Below are positions 11,301-24,250 of a stretch of DNA of 64,000 bases, piece after piece (position 1 is the stretch's first letter; each line of letters begins with the position of its first letter). The DNA is taken from assembly GCF_018687715.1 (NCBI RefSeq), contig NC_056752.1:41266501-41330500 (forward strand), in the 5' to 3' direction. This DNA comes from Carya illinoinensis (taxonomy: Eukaryota > Streptophyta > Magnoliopsida > Fagales > Juglandaceae). The notes under the pieces were generated by a model. It searched no databases. It worked only from the letters and a program-made list of their open reading frames with translations, and was not told the origin of the DNA. The position numbers and the translations under genes are program-made.

Positions 11301-13920
11301 TTCTAGCTACTCTATAGTCTATGCTCAGGTGGGAAAAAGCTTACTGCAGCACCAGAGCGGACTGAGAGGAGAAGGGGCTTGGAAGGGTCGCCAAGGGAAG
11401 CACCCATGTCCTTTTCCACAGTCTTCAATCCTTCCAATATCTCCTCCCATAAACCTCCTGGCAACTTCTTTCCATTCAGCTGATATTCTTGGCATGCTTC
11501 CGTTGATATGGTAAGTCCTGGTGGTACAGATAACCCAATGGTCGCCATTTCTGCAAGGTTTGCTCCCTTCCCTCCCAACTGAAAAGTTTTGAACACACGG
11601 ACAACACCATAAAATCCTCTATACATACGACTCACAAGTCCATATTTTGATAGTCATTTTGGAAAAGCAGGACGGTACTTATAATTTAAATCTGAAAGGA
11701 AACAAACCCATCAAGCAAGATAGGGTGATGCGCCATGTTAGAAATGACAAGTGCCTTGTACTGGTACATTTTCCATGATATATTATTTATTTTGATTTCC
11801 AAACACACCATCAATTAAGAATAAAACGGTGGGTTCCGGAGAAATAATTAAAAGGTTGTGGTTCATGTGCCTGCAGGAAGATAAATAAGAGCTTACCAGG
11901 GATTTCATGCCCTTGTTGCCTTCACTTTTTCCTTTGCCAAAAGTAAATACTCGCTGTGTAAACCCAATAGAGGACCAATTTCAGGCTTGCAATACTATAT
12001 AAATATATAAAGTGAACAAAATGCTTGTACTTAATTACACATATAATTAGGTCATGACCTCACACTAATCTAGATTTGAAACTTAAGTAATTAGCAACCT
12101 ATCTTCTTCCACAGTACTAGATGAAAGAGGCAATGTGTACTACCATCTATCATCGCATTTCCATCATGAAACACGCTGACAAAGGACTACTAGCCAGTTG
12201 TGGAGAACGCTGGATTCTAGCACGTTCTGATATTATTTATCTTGGCAATGCGTTTGTATGAATTAATCATACATATGCAATTAATTTTTTTTCAATTTCG
12301 ATGAATGATGGCAACAAAAAATGACAAAAGACTACGTGATTATTTTTTTCATGCCGCGTTGACACGTTTTTAAACGATCCGATCGAGTTTTGCGTTGATC
12401 CTTAACTTTCTCAATCGAAGGTGGTGCTACTGTGCCACTTGTGTATTACCGTCCAATCTTACCGACGTCACATAATTATTAAAAAAAACACACAACACAC
12501 ACACGAAACAAAACCCGAAAGCACCGTCTAGGCTAACATCTCGCTCCCTCCCCTCCCTGGCTCCCTCCCTCACGTCACCGACCCCGACCTCCAGAAAATT
12601 ACTCTGTGACTCAACAGTTGGGAAATGTAGTCTTCAACGAGATCAGATTTTTGGTTTAATAATTCTTCAAAAATAAAATCCTCTAGCTCAAGTGCTACAC
12701 ACTTATCAAATTGGAGGTTGATCCAACCATCACCCTTTGCCAAATCTCAAGCCACAACATCTTCCAATGATTGGTCCAGCTTTGGCCTCAAGCTCAGGTA
12801 CAAGCTAATCTTTGTCCATACCTCCTCCAACTCAAGCTTGGTTGTTAGAGCTCAAAATCATGATGCCACATAAAATTCAGGTTGAAGCAAAACAACAAAA
12901 GAACAGATCTGACACAAAATCATAGAGAAAGCGAGATGGACATGGAATCAGATGAATTCCTAAAATCTCTTTGAGGCTTGAGAGCATGGGAGAGAGATGC
13001 TACCGTTGGCAGAGTTGTTGCCATTTTCAGCCAACCAAAGATTTTCTCTTCTATATATTCAAACTTGGCCATTTGTTCCGGAGAAATTAAGAGGGAGAAA
13101 AAATATCTCATAATCAGATACGGATAGAAGAACGAGATTATATGTGTGAACAAGGCGTTGGTGAGTTGGGTTGCCATTTTTCTTCCTCTCCCTTCTTGAA
13201 AATTCGTTTCTGTACCAAATGGAAGAATCCCCTGCTTTGTGCTTTCAAATGAAATCTCTTCGCTGGGTTTCATTTCTATATTTTTTTGGTTTTTTTTAAA
13301 TAACTATGCACACCAGCATTTTCCAATATAGAAACTCTTGGAAGGTCAAAAGTGTAGTCAGGCCGAAATTAACTCCGATTCTCCGAAAACATGAACGTCC
13401 TTAATTAGTCGTCAACACGTACAAGTCGGGAAATTATCATGCATGGAAGTACTGTACAACCGTGAATATTCGCATAAATATTAATTTTAAAAAACATAAA
13501 ATTGATAGAATAGGATCAGTATGCCCGTAGTTCGTCAAAACAGTCAATACAAAAAAAATTATTTTTAATTGGCAAAACAAATGGTGAGCCCTGCAGGACC
13601 CACACCATGTGGAGTAAAATAGACCGTACCTTTTCGGTAGTCGGAGTAGGGTCGGACACCGGTGTGAGGATGGCTTGAGCTCGGGATTGGGGTTGGAATA
13701 GCGGCTCATGTCCCGCCGGGGGAGTGTTCTGCAGCCCACTCGCGACGATACTCACATACCGGGTGTTGTGGCAGCGAGCGTTCCCAACTCGGCTAATGCG
13801 AAGGGCTTCTTTGAGAAGATGAACGCGATCCACATGCTTATTCCCCTGCAACAGCCTCTGCTTGCAAACGTCTGGTGTACTTCTTACCAGCATAGCTTTC
13901 ACCGTTGACGGCACCTTCAT
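5372..13920 (-). CDS. PPDK: Pyruvate, phosphate dikinase, chloroplastic (EC 2.7.9.1)
   Basis: Twenty exons join in frame to 2910 nt (969 aa): 13630-13920, 11897-11953, 11345-11578, 11105-11242, 10674-10836, 10260-10495, 10007-10135, 9584-9763, 9036-9173, 8474-8638, 8187-8348, 8002-8091, 7345-7483, 6964-7141, 6733-6862, 6282-6410, 5993-6130, 5776-5853, 5496-5587, 5372-5414. The enzyme interconverts pyruvate + ATP + Pi and PEP + AMP + PPi. Exon 1 (97 aa, basic, Ser/Thr-rich) is the plastid transit region. The ATP-binding half starts at [11 protein letters not shown] (from residue 117). The phosphohistidine site [12 protein letters not shown] has His551, with Thr549 being the residue the PPDK regulatory protein phosphorylates. 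The PEP/pyruvate domain ends with VGICGEHGG (catalytic Cys929). Length matches plant PPDKs (about 950-970 aa). No frameshift or stop was seen. One intron (donor at 6731-6732) begins with GC. In C3 plants PPDK works in stress, senescence nitrogen recycling and seed metabolism. Confidence 0.96.
11954..13629 (-). promoter_or_regulatory. PPDK intron 1, candidate internal promoter for a cytosolic isoform
   Basis: This 1676-bp intron separates the transit-peptide exon from exon 2, whose product begins [17 protein letters not shown]. In maize, rice and Arabidopsis a second promoter within or near this intron drives a cytosolic PPDK lacking the transit peptide. Here the intron has a GC-richer block near 12530-12600 and an open frame at 12920-13273 (with internal [16 protein letters not shown]) that I could not connect by a good splice site to exon 2. 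I could not identify the cytosolic start codon. The claim rests on gene structure and family precedent, not a seen promoter motif. Confidence 0.4.
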
Positions 13921-16672
13921 ATACAGCTCAATCTGGACGAACCCGTTCGTTAAGAGTATTGATTGTATAATCAGATTTAAATTTCTTTATATGAATCTAA
14001 ATTTTGAGATTATTAGCGATTAAATGGCTTCAGTTTTAAGATTGTGAGAAAAACTATCAAGAAGATTGACAATCTCGATCGATCGTTATCACATAAAATA
14101 TTTACCTTAGAATCTTAATACCACAACACATAGTTAGCCTGAACATTAGGATCAAAGAATGTGAACTTTCTAACAGCTCCAAACACAATATATAGCAGAA
14201 ACAGCTTGCTAGCTTAACTGACTACAGATGAAAATCCCCCCTAGTTTTGCATACGAGAAGATAAAAAGAAACACATGCCAACAGACGGAGAGGGATCAAA
14301 CAGATGATCATAAAGCCCATTTGATTGTGAAATGTTTGAAAGAATAATCAAACTTACGTGGAATTGCAAAAAGAACAGTATGATCAAAGATATTCAGCTG
14401 GCATACAGAGCTTCTTTGATATTCTGAAAACGAAAATGGCGGCTCCTTTTTCTTGGTTTTGATTGGTAATAAAGCTCAGAAAGAAAAGCTATATATGAAG
14501 AGTGACATGAGTGGACCAAATTACGGTTACACTTGTAACTCATCCTTCTAACTGAAACTCCTTGTGAATTATTATTATTATCTTTATTATAATTATTTAT
14601 TTTTAAAAATCAAGAAAAATGACACGTGGCATCATGGCAGTGACATGTCATAATAATTAGAATCGTTCGGTTTGTTCGTGCGGCTAAGAACGATATGGGC
14701 TTGCGGCACGCAATTTAACAACTATGTTGTTTGAGTGCAGTTTGGGATGAAAATATTTTTTTATTATTTATTATTATTTAATATTTTATCATTATTTTAT
14801 TATTATTATTTATAAAAATATTTAAGATCACATTTCTAGTCAAACGCAATCCAAATCTTCTTCTACCGTGGTGAAAATACATTTTCGTCTCTTATTAATA
14901 CTTTTTGACTTTTGAACGTCTCTTATTAATTGAATTATATTAAGTCAGTAGGTTGAATGTGTCCTCTATATAGCTTGCAAATTAAATTTTTTTAAATTTA
15001 GAAATTATCGGAATTTGATGTTATACATCTTATTGTGAATTTTTTTATTTTTATTTTTTGTCTATAAAATAGATTTGACGTAACATATCAATTTAAATTA
15101 TTTTATAAGTTTATTTTTATTAGTATTCTATTAGACACACAATTAAATAGACAAAAAGGAGTTAATTCTTCCTGAGCTGGAAAGTGGAGAGATCATATTG
15201 GAAAGTCAATCCTGATAGCATAGCATTGGTTTTAATCAGCAATCTAAGCTATCATAGGTGAGAATAGTGTGACGACAGAAAGTGAATTTCCCATAAAGTT
15301 AACTGTTTTCCTGAGAGTTTTCCAGAAAGTTTGGATAAGAAGGTAAAATGAAATACTTAGTTTTATATTTTATGGTAAATGAATATGCTCAATTATTGTT
15401 AAGATGAAACAGATATTGTGATTGTTGTCACGACAGCTCGTGGCGTGTGATCTAAAAATCAAGATGTATTTGATTGCTACCCGGACCAGTTGTTATTAAA
15501 TGAACCAAAAATAAAATTCTATCATTTTCTTCCAAATGAATGAAGTGAAGGGCCCCATCACCATTTGGGGGGAGAATATACTATGAATCCAAAGAAATCG
15601 TGCCACATGGCATACTCAAGCACACAAAATAGGTATATGCAATCCTGCTCTCTCCTTCCTTATCCTTGAACACAGGTATCCAAATTCCACCTTATATGTA
15701 TATATTGGAATAAAATTAATCTTGGCTACATCTATCTGATCAGGGTGTTTTGGTTTGGTGATCAATATCTCTGAATTCAACAAGAGAAGAAATATTTTAT
15801 TTATTTATCTATTTTATTATTTTCAGGTCATGGTCTGTATGTTGTATTGATCACAGTGGGATTGGATCAGCTGTACAAACTTATCCCCTGCAAAGCCTGA
15901 ACAAAGAATAATGTCTCTCTCTAATTTAAGCCCAGCAGCATATGATTATGTCCAGCTTCGAGAACTATTACCAACTTGTAATGTGAGAATTGATACATGA
16001 TACCAACATTATATCATTGTAATGAGCAGATAATTGCATGATGCCAACACTTAACACTTCTTAAGGAAAGAACAACATTACCAACCAGATTTCATGGCAG
16101 GGGGTGCACCATGTCGGGGCCTTTATGCTGGTTTGGAGATATTGGTAGCTGACTCCACTCAAATAATAGAATTACCCTGACCTTGAGAATAAAAACTCCA
16201 GAACATTTGTACTTGCTGTATAATGTTACCATGTCTATACTTCTGAAGCAATTTGATAAGTGGAAATTGGGATAGCCGAGGAAGAAGTGACAGATTCTAG
16301 GATAATAATGTGATAAATCAATAGAAGATTAATGCAAATAAAGCTCAACTAGCGAAATCATACCCATGTAGATACTAATTCCTACCTTAAATCTGTACAC
16401 GCTGTAAAAAATGGCAACTTTTTTATCTTCAACTTCTTAAGTAATCAATGAAGAGAACTAAACGTTGGAATCCAAGTCACCATACTTTCGAGGAGATTGA
16501 GAAAAACTATAAACAAAGGAAAAGGGGGGAGAGCGCGCCTTCATCAACACTGGAAAGTAAGGTAACTTGATTTTCTCAACTATTAAAAGGGGGTCGTTCA
16601 AATGAATTATTCATTTCAAAGGAGTCCCACAATCTTTATTCAGCACACTCAACTCAGATTCTGAAAAACAAA
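13921..16672. other. Intergenic: PPDK promoter side and 3' flank of the RING ligase gene
   Basis: No gene was recognised. The part near 13921-14500 should hold the PPDK 5'UTR and promoter; TATA-like runs occur near 14190 and 14490. An AT-rich block at about 14700-14850, rich in ATTATTATTTA, resembles the dispersed AT-rich elements seen elsewhere in the window. The right end should hold the 3'UTR of the gene ending at 16673. Confidence 0.5.
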
Positions 16673-19600
16673 TTAAGAATGAGCATAACGAACAGAAATT
16701 CGCCGCTGTATGGGGCTCCTACAAGAAGGGCAATCCTTCATCCCCTGTTTCTCATGGAGCTCATTGCATGTTGTGCATACCACCTGATGAGCACATGGGA
16801 GAAAAACCACAGACATCTCCTCTGAAAGGCACATCACGCACTCCCGTTCACGTTTCACACCTGTCCCAGAGTAGTCCTGAAAATCCCCTACTATTTCTGC
16901 AATGTAAGGGGACCAGGACTCCTTGCGATCTGGGCTATTTTTCAAGTCCATAAATCTGTTGGCTCCTCCATCAATGCCCCTCTTGAGTGCAGCAATTTTT
17001 GAAGAATCAGTTTTCAGTCTCAATTGGGAGATTTCTTTTTCAAGCTTATGAATATCGTCTTTGTATTTCTGCAGATTTTTTTCCGCTTTGGATTTAATCA
17101 TATTCTCCTTCGATTTTGCCGAAGCCTCAATTTCTTCTCTCTCTTTTCTTATGGAACTGGTTTGCATAAGTAGTTCTTCCTTTGCTTTCTCCTCCTGTTT
17201 CCACCTATCCTGTGATAATTGTTTTCTTTTTCAATGAGAAAGGAACCAGAGGTAAACCCATAATCACAGAAGCACCAAGGCAAACTATGAGTGGCACCTT
17301 TGTGGAACCAAAATGCAGTGTACTTTCAAATCTTTAACAAAAGTGCACTCTAAAATATAATTGCACTTATGAACATGATCTTTTGTGTGACAGCTCATAC
17401 CATAGTAATATTATACTTTAGCAAGTCTGTTAAATACTAAGTTCTCGTAAGCCCTGAAATGTTTCTGATGTACTAAAGAAAGAGAAATGGCCAAAACCTT
17501 GGGAGCAGGAGTTCCAAAACATAAAAACGTCTGCATGTGTACCATGTACAGGCCCTTAAGCATGTGCCTAATTATGGTAAAGAAAAGCCCTAAAAGTGGA
17601 CAATCAAGTACGCGGGAGGTCAATCAACGCATAGGGGACAAGTAAAGCGAAATCACCTCTTAAAAATTTCAACAAGATTTTTCCAATCTATAGAAACAGA
17701 TAACAATAAAAATTACATCCACTCATGGTATTAAGAACAAGGCTACAATTTTCCTTCAGGTTGACTTGACTGGGAAATGGATAACCTAAAACCCTTTGCC
17801 AAAAAGGAAACCTAATACAGGCCCTGAATAAGGATTATCCTAATATATCTGTACTTGTTTACATGTGTTCTTTTATACAATGTACAGCACATGAACCAGT
17901 ACCATCTAATCGCAAACCTAATGTAATTTGTCTTCTCAAAGCAGCAGGAAAAGTGGCATCAATTGTGCTTACTTGCACTGGGAATGAAAAATAAACTACC
18001 CGTAAGACATGGCTTGAAGAGATGCTATGACCAAGAATCAAACTTGCCATACTCCCAAGTCAGGTTTAACGTAAATGGATGTTTTGAAGCACACCATTTC
18101 ATTTATAATCCAGTGCCACAACCACTTTTGACAATCTAAAAGATGCAACAGTTAATGCCATTGCACCCAACGTGTGGAATACATTGGCAATGAGAAAGCC
18201 CTCACCACCCACATCACACATTGGTTAGCCTCAGTCATCCACTCAATAACTGAAGGATGGGTGCAATATATCTTGTGGGTGTCCTTTGTTTTTTTTTTTT
18301 TTTTTTCCCTAAACCCGGGGGGTGTAGATTAAATAAAGCATACCTCAGATTGCTCCTCAAGATCTTTAGCTTGCTCCAATTCCTGTAGCAGCTGTTTTAC
18401 TTTGCGTTTTTCTGTCGTCAGCTCCTCTTGAAACACAGTTTTTTGCTTCTCCCATGTCTGAAATTTCATCAGTGTCTTCTTCTCCCTCTTTGACACCTCC
18501 TGACAGCTTGCAGCTGACTCTGCAGCACGGAATTTAGCAACTTCCATCCCTTTCCTCAGATCAGCATTCTCCACCTCAAGCTTTCGGACAGCAGCATTGG
18601 CTCGCTCAACCTGCCCACTAGCCTTGCCCAAAGCATTCTCCATCTCAGATAGCTTCTTCATAGTGTTTTCCTCCAGAGCCTGCTTCTCTTTCTTGAGCCG
18701 TTCTACTTCTTCTTTTTCCTGCCTCAGTGTCTTAAGTTCAGCCTTGTCTTTACCAAGCCTACGAGCAGCCTGCATAACTTTCTGATTTGCCCATTCTGTC
18801 CACTCCTGGAGCTGATTTTGCAGTTCCCGAACCCTTGGAACCAGTTTCAAAATCATCTCATCCTTCCTGTCCCGAGGAACCCACTGCCCCAGAGACTTGT
18901 CATATGGAATGCCAGCATAACTACAATTAGGTGGCTCAGCATTACAGCTGACGGGCACCAAAGCAGAGTTACTCTTTGGAGGAAACAAAAGAGAAAGCTC
19001 AGCATCAGTAGCTGACAATGAAGGTGGTGTATTAACCGGAGGCAATGCAGGCAAATAATTAATTGCAGGTGATTCAGTTAAGGTATTGGTCTCAGACAGT
19101 ACAGAAATGGTATTATCACTTTCCAGGTTAGGAGCTACTGAGGAAGAGGGTCTAGAGTTGGTTGAAAGGCTATGGATACCATTGTCTAGAGGCACATCAA
19201 CCCCCATAGGTTTACTTATCTTTAAGGAAGCATTTTTAAGATTAGCAGTGGTAGAGTCAGCCAGAGATTTCAATTTTTTATCCAAGATCAAACCACCAAA
19301 ACCGCTCAGCTTCCCTCCTCTTGAAGACCCTTTAGATCCATATGTACGGTAATGTTTCTCTGCATGATGTGGCTTCTGTCGGAGCATGTATTCCCTCTTG
19401 GTACTACCAGAATGCACCTTTCTACTTCCCCCAAACTTTTCTTCCACTGCAGGAGATTGACATGTTTCTGACACATCAAAGGATTTATCAACAGTATTGG
19501 ATGTTGTAGTTGTGCCCTCATTTTCTGACACCAGCCCTTTGAGAACAAGGGAATTCTTTGGTTTTGCAATGTTGGGAACACCTGCCACAGTGGGTGCGTT

Positions 19601-20497
19601 GGATTCAGTACTATGAGAACAAGTAAATGGTTTTAGAGGATTTGGAAGACTCAATTCCAAGCTTTTGGTTTCTGTTTTAAACTGGGGTTGAGAGGAAATA
19701 TTGGAACTACTTGAGGACCCATCACACACAAAACTACTCAAGTGGTCTCCATCCATTGCACAAGCATGTGACACATTCATATCACAAAGCAACAAGCACC
19801 ACATTGCATCCCCAGTGCTGAAGAAAGGCCTAACTTCTCGAAGAACACAAACCAGTTCTGCCAGCACATACTTTTCCAGCTGTTGTAAATCCACAAAATA
19901 GTGTTCTCTTGAGGGATCGATCTCTTGGCCACTTCTAAGAAATGCCAAAGCATTGTCCACTATATTTGTTACCGTATCTTTGCACCCATAACAAAGGCCA
20001 GACCTTAGGACAGCCTTAGTAGCAACTTCTTCTGTGTAATCATAAGCAACAATTCTTTTAATTGCACTCTTGAAAATGACATCTAAATTGCTTAAAACTA
20101 GTTCTTCAAGCTGAACTTCTGTAAGATCACTCCAATCAGCATCTTGGAATTCATCTGCCTCTATTTCTTCTCCGGGACGGCTAGGCCCGACCTCAGATGA
20201 TCCTATAGCACTAGACAATCCAAGATCAAGTTTTAACCCATCAGAATGGTTCTGTTTAACACTACAGTGGTCACAAGAACTGGGTTGCCCATGATCCATG
20301 GTGATTTCAAATTTCTCTGTTGAAAACTCGTAACTTGGGCATTCAATTTGAGACGAAGTTATAATGTTATTTTGGTCGCCTACAGGTGGATCAGCCCGAA
20401 ATTTCCTCTTATTCCTACTTCCCTTTTCTTGGGCAGAAACTGAAGCAGACACTTGACAGCTACTACTACTGCAAGCCTTAGCAACCACTGATGTCAT
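16673..20497 (-). CDS. RF298/RF4-type RING-finger E3 ubiquitin-protein ligase
   Basis: Two coding exons, 18344-20497 (718 codons, ending on a codon boundary) and 16673-17209, give 896 aa; the intron is GT-AG. The start ATG (20497) lies just after an intron acceptor (CAG at 20504-20506), so an upstream 5'UTR exon exists. The N-terminus has a basic KRKFRADPP patch. A conserved helical region around residues 125-195 follows (DWSDLTEVQLEELVL, then SGLCYGCKDTVTNIVD). A long Ser-rich linker leads to coiled coils (about 560-790, Glu/Lys-rich). A C-terminal RING of C3HC4 type has Cys842, Cys845, Cys857, His859, Cys863, Cys866, Cys878 and Cys881. It should recruit an E2 and ubiquitinate unknown partners. 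It is somewhat longer than the Arabidopsis RF298 I recall (about 810 aa), mostly in the linker. Substrates and cell location are not shown. Confidence 0.9.
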
Positions 20498-20503
20498 TTT
20501 TAG

Positions 20504-21178
20504 CTGCAAGAAACAATATCTTTCATTACACTCTTTTTTTTTTTTTTTTTTTTGATAAGTTATCTTTCATTACACTCATAAAATCTAGCTATGACTTGTC
20601 TATCAATGCAACACCGAAATACTGATTAATTAAACGTTCTGAAAACGAAAAAATATCCAAATTAACACTGAAAACAGCGAGTCACAATCCCAGCTTATAA
20701 GATCAGTTACTTACAACAAATACAAAATGAGACAACTAAAACAGATTATAATAAACCATTGCATGCAAAAATAAGGACTAGAAATCATATCAATCAATTT
20801 TAATATCCCAAAGATAACAAACAGATTCTGCAGCAGAAAGAAAACCAAAAACTTTCGAAATTCCTACCCAGAAACGAAAATTCAATCAACAATGCGTTTA
20901 CAACATACCCAGCTGACAAAAAATAAAAAGTTGGATAATACACATAAATACGGATTGCGAATCTAAACATGAAACTAGAATATAGATCAATAAATCATCA
21001 AAGAAACTTCCAAGAATTCATAGAGCCACTGTTAAAATTATAGAAGATCCCCCAGAGAAGTTCGAGATTATATAATCAGAATAGCGATGATCGAGACGTA
21101 CCGGATTGGAGCTAATGTTCGATGAATCAAAGTTACGAACAAACTCAGAACATCGGATTATGAGAAAGAAGATTTATA
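20504..21178 (-). promoter_or_regulatory. 5'UTR exon, 5'UTR intron and TATA box of the RF298-type gene
   Basis: On the minus strand a TATAAAT box lies at 21178-21172. A noncoding exon would run from about 21145 to 21102, ending at a good donor (CCG|GTACGTC). The intron 21101-20504 ends with TTTCTTGCAG, six bases before the ATG at 20497. The TATA-to-exon spacing is plausible but the transcription start is an inference. Confidence 0.5.
20517..20577 (-). mobile_element. LINE poly(A)-tail insertion with 17-bp target duplication beside a splice acceptor
   Basis: TATCTTTCATTACACTC is present at 20517-20533 and 20561-20577. Between them lie about 20 T residues plus GATAAGT; read on minus, ACTTATC followed by A20. 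The ACTTATC-poly(A) end matches the other short LINE tails in the window. It sits 11-73 bases upstream of the 3' splice site of the 5'UTR intron. Confidence 0.65.
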
Positions 21179-22379
21179 GCTCCTTTCTCTTTATTTCCGT
21201 TTATTTATGCTTAGAGCATCAAGGTATCTCTCTATTTTTTGGGTTAAAGGGGTATTTTATTTCCAATATTGTATTAACCCTAGCAACTAACCGTGGTTAA
21301 TTCCCCAAACTAACCACGGTCAATGAAATTTTAGCACCTACTCAACTTTTTATTTTTATTTTTTTCTTGTGATGATTATTGCTTTTTTTTTTCTTATCTA
21401 AAAAAATAGAAAAAATCTATTTATTATCTTTTTTTTATCATCATCTCATTATTTTATAATATAATATTAGATGATAAGTTTACAAGTAAAATATAATAAA
21501 TAATATCCGATGATCTAATAATACATCATAAAATAATGATAATTGAGATGATCAGTAGTATTATTAAAAAAAAATAACTCTAAATAATGATATTCGTTTT
21601 TCTCATTTATTGTAAATCAAATAAATTACAATTCATTTCAATTATCAATTTTGAGCTCTAAAAGTCAGTTGTTGATCCTAGTAAAATGGTCATCCATTAA
21701 ATAAATAATAAATAAAATATATAAAAGGTAAGTAAAGATGGAGAAATATATAGTGTAAAGATTATTCTAGAGAGTGGATATCCCATGTTTGTAGATGTCA
21801 CTTCCTTTATAGTGATTTTCATCATTCTTTAAAGCAGTCGTTCCTATTTATTTTATACCACTTTCACTTTTTTTCATCCTCCAATCACTTTTAGCTTTAT
21901 TTATTATTTTTATTCACGGCAAGTATGTTTTAAATTCTGTTTAGGTATTATTTCGGTTTAAGTATTGTAACGAGTATGTTTTGGTGTAGTATTTCAAGAT
22001 TAACTATATATTTATATGTATATATAAACTCATAACTAATCAAATAAATACATGTATATGTAACTATGCACACATATATATGGAAGAATTAACGATTTAC
22101 AAATGAATATACGTTGAAAATATTAAAGAAAAAGAGAGAGATATTAGTTTCAAAAGATAATATTAAAAAAATACAAATTTGGATTGGGAAAAAATAAAGA
22201 AAAAAAGTATAAGACCGAATAAATTATTAAAACTAATGATATTTGAAACAAAAGAGAGAGAAAGAAATGGGGGAACATATTTAAAATTATAAAAAATATT
22301 AAAATTAGGTAAATACATTTTAGATTTTATGATTAATTGAATACTATTCAATCTCAAGAAAGTTACAAAAGTACTATTA
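21179..22379. other. AT-rich intergenic DNA
   Basis: No gene is visible. The sequence is very AT-rich, with short direct and inverted AT repeats around 21400-21720 and 22000-22370. It includes the upstream promoter side of the RF298-type gene. Confidence 0.5.
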
Positions 22380-23939
22380 AAACAGCCCGGGATAGAATGG
22401 GGTCTGGAATGGCCTAAAGGGAGACAAAGATTGTCCCAAGTAACCTAGGCACTGCCCTTCCAGTCCAACCCAACCCGTGGAAGAGAATACATAACTAGGA
22501 AAGAGAGTCCATAAGAGCTTTGGCCCTTAGCAGCTCAGATACAAAATCAACTTCAAACCAATTTGAAACATTCACTTCAAAATAGTAGTAGCGTAAAGGT
22601 CGTAAGTCAGGGGGTGACCATAACATAAGGCTATTACTTTCGCATCTTTCTCTCTCTATCTATAGATATCGAGAGAGAGATTCGTGAGCAACCATGCATG
22701 GCGAAAAGTAAGCCGAAAGAGCTTAAACTCTTTTTTTTCTTAGTTCCACTGAAAAACTTGAATCTTATAAAAGATGTCACTCTATGAGGGCTTGACCACT
22801 TCTGTCTCTGCACTCACTTATAAAGTATGACATTTTCCTTGAGATTGGTTCATCACTTCAATCCTAGAAAAACTAGATTTAGTCTCCACTTGTAATACCC
22901 TATGTGAGAAGGAAATGGTATAGAGATTCGGCATGGTGCTCAATGAATGTCCGTTATATCTAACAAGTTGAGTCTACTCGCATCTCTCTCTTGCAAGGCT
23001 TGAAACTTTCCTATCACCTATCTTTGTGAAGAGTGCCGTACCCTATAGATGAGTTAAGATAGAAACATATCCATTAATGTGTCTTTTCTTTAGCTGGTCT
23101 ATTTTCCATATAACTCCCCAAGTGAATCGCATAGTAAGGATATTTATTTACCTCCATAAAAGGGAAAGGCCGGACTATATCCCATTACTTGGGAATGGAG
23201 TGAAGAGAAAGTTTATTTGCATGCCTTAGAGAGGTTGAATCCCTCTCTTCTCGATACCTAGCCTAGGAAAGAGATTGGTATAGTAGACAACTTAGTTCTA
23301 TAATAAGGTCTATAGGACAAGAGTATCCTGCCTTCAAGAGTGAAGAGCATACGGAAGGTACTCCGATTACAATTAGGAAGGAAGAGCGGCCTTGGTTTAG
23401 CTCATACTAGAGCTCATATTCAAGAGGGCAACCCCTTAGCCCATTCCTATCTTGAATGGAGGGCAGGTTAAACATCATTCCTTATTCAACTACCAACTAG
23501 AGAAGGAATGCAAGCTAGAAGACAATGTTAGGTGACAACAGACATTTCTATAGATTGTCTAATCTTGCATGAGATGGTATGCTACTTTGAATAGAAGGAA
23601 AGAACGAATAGGTCCAACAAAGAGATCGGGGTACTTCACGTTGCTATTGACGATACAGAGCTTCCTACTTTAGACTAGCTCCTAGGATAGCTGCCTAATC
23701 CTTTTCTCTTATGGAAATACAAGAGTTGGAACTTGAGAGAACTCAATGTAGAGAATGTTAGTTCGATGGTTATGTATGGAATGCTTGGAAGAGGGGCATT
23801 GATTAAGAAAAAAAGGGCACTTTATGCGTCCTTCCTTATACCTTATGTGATTGGCCATTTGTCCAAAATGACCGGAACGAAATGGAATTGAAAATTATGC
23901 TGCAAACGGATTGAACTCCTATTTCATTTTATACCCAAC

Positions 23940-23988
<49 letters not shown>

Positions 23989-24250
23989 CTAAATAAGAGA
24001 TACAAAAAATAATAACCAAGGTCCAATCCAAACATTCTCATTTTTTCTTGCATAGGAGACTCTTAGGCAATAAAAAGGGGAAAAGACATTTTTATCGCTA
24101 ATGCAATCCTATATAACTTCTCGAATCTTCAATTCAGTAAGTGCACTACATATGCTTCCTTACCAAGTTCTTACGATAGTCAAAGCATGATAAACGATGT
24201 TAATGATGTTCAATTCTTTCACATCTATGAAATTGTTATGCCTAGGTTGA
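22380..24250. other. Tract unlike its surroundings, possibly inserted mitochondrial DNA (NUMT)
   Basis: Composition changes abruptly from about 20-25% GC to roughly 40-45% GC and back after about 24250. The sequence is rich in GAAAG/CTTTC-type motifs and short irregular stretches, in the style of plant mitochondrial intergenic DNA. No coding gene, rRNA or tRNA could be recognised, so this is a composition-based guess. A GA microsatellite interrupts it at about 23943-23982. Confidence 0.3.
23943..23982. repeat. (GA)n microsatellite
   Basis: An uninterrupted GA run of about 40 bases. Confidence 0.9.

Noticed and set aside
12920..13273. 117-codon minus frame as a separate gene
   Set aside because: It lies within PPDK intron 1, has no matching family and no good donor to the next exon; kept only as a possible alternative first-exon region.
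19086..19352. Plus-strand frames inside the RF298-type exon
   Set aside because: Antisense shadows of a long, coherent coding exon.
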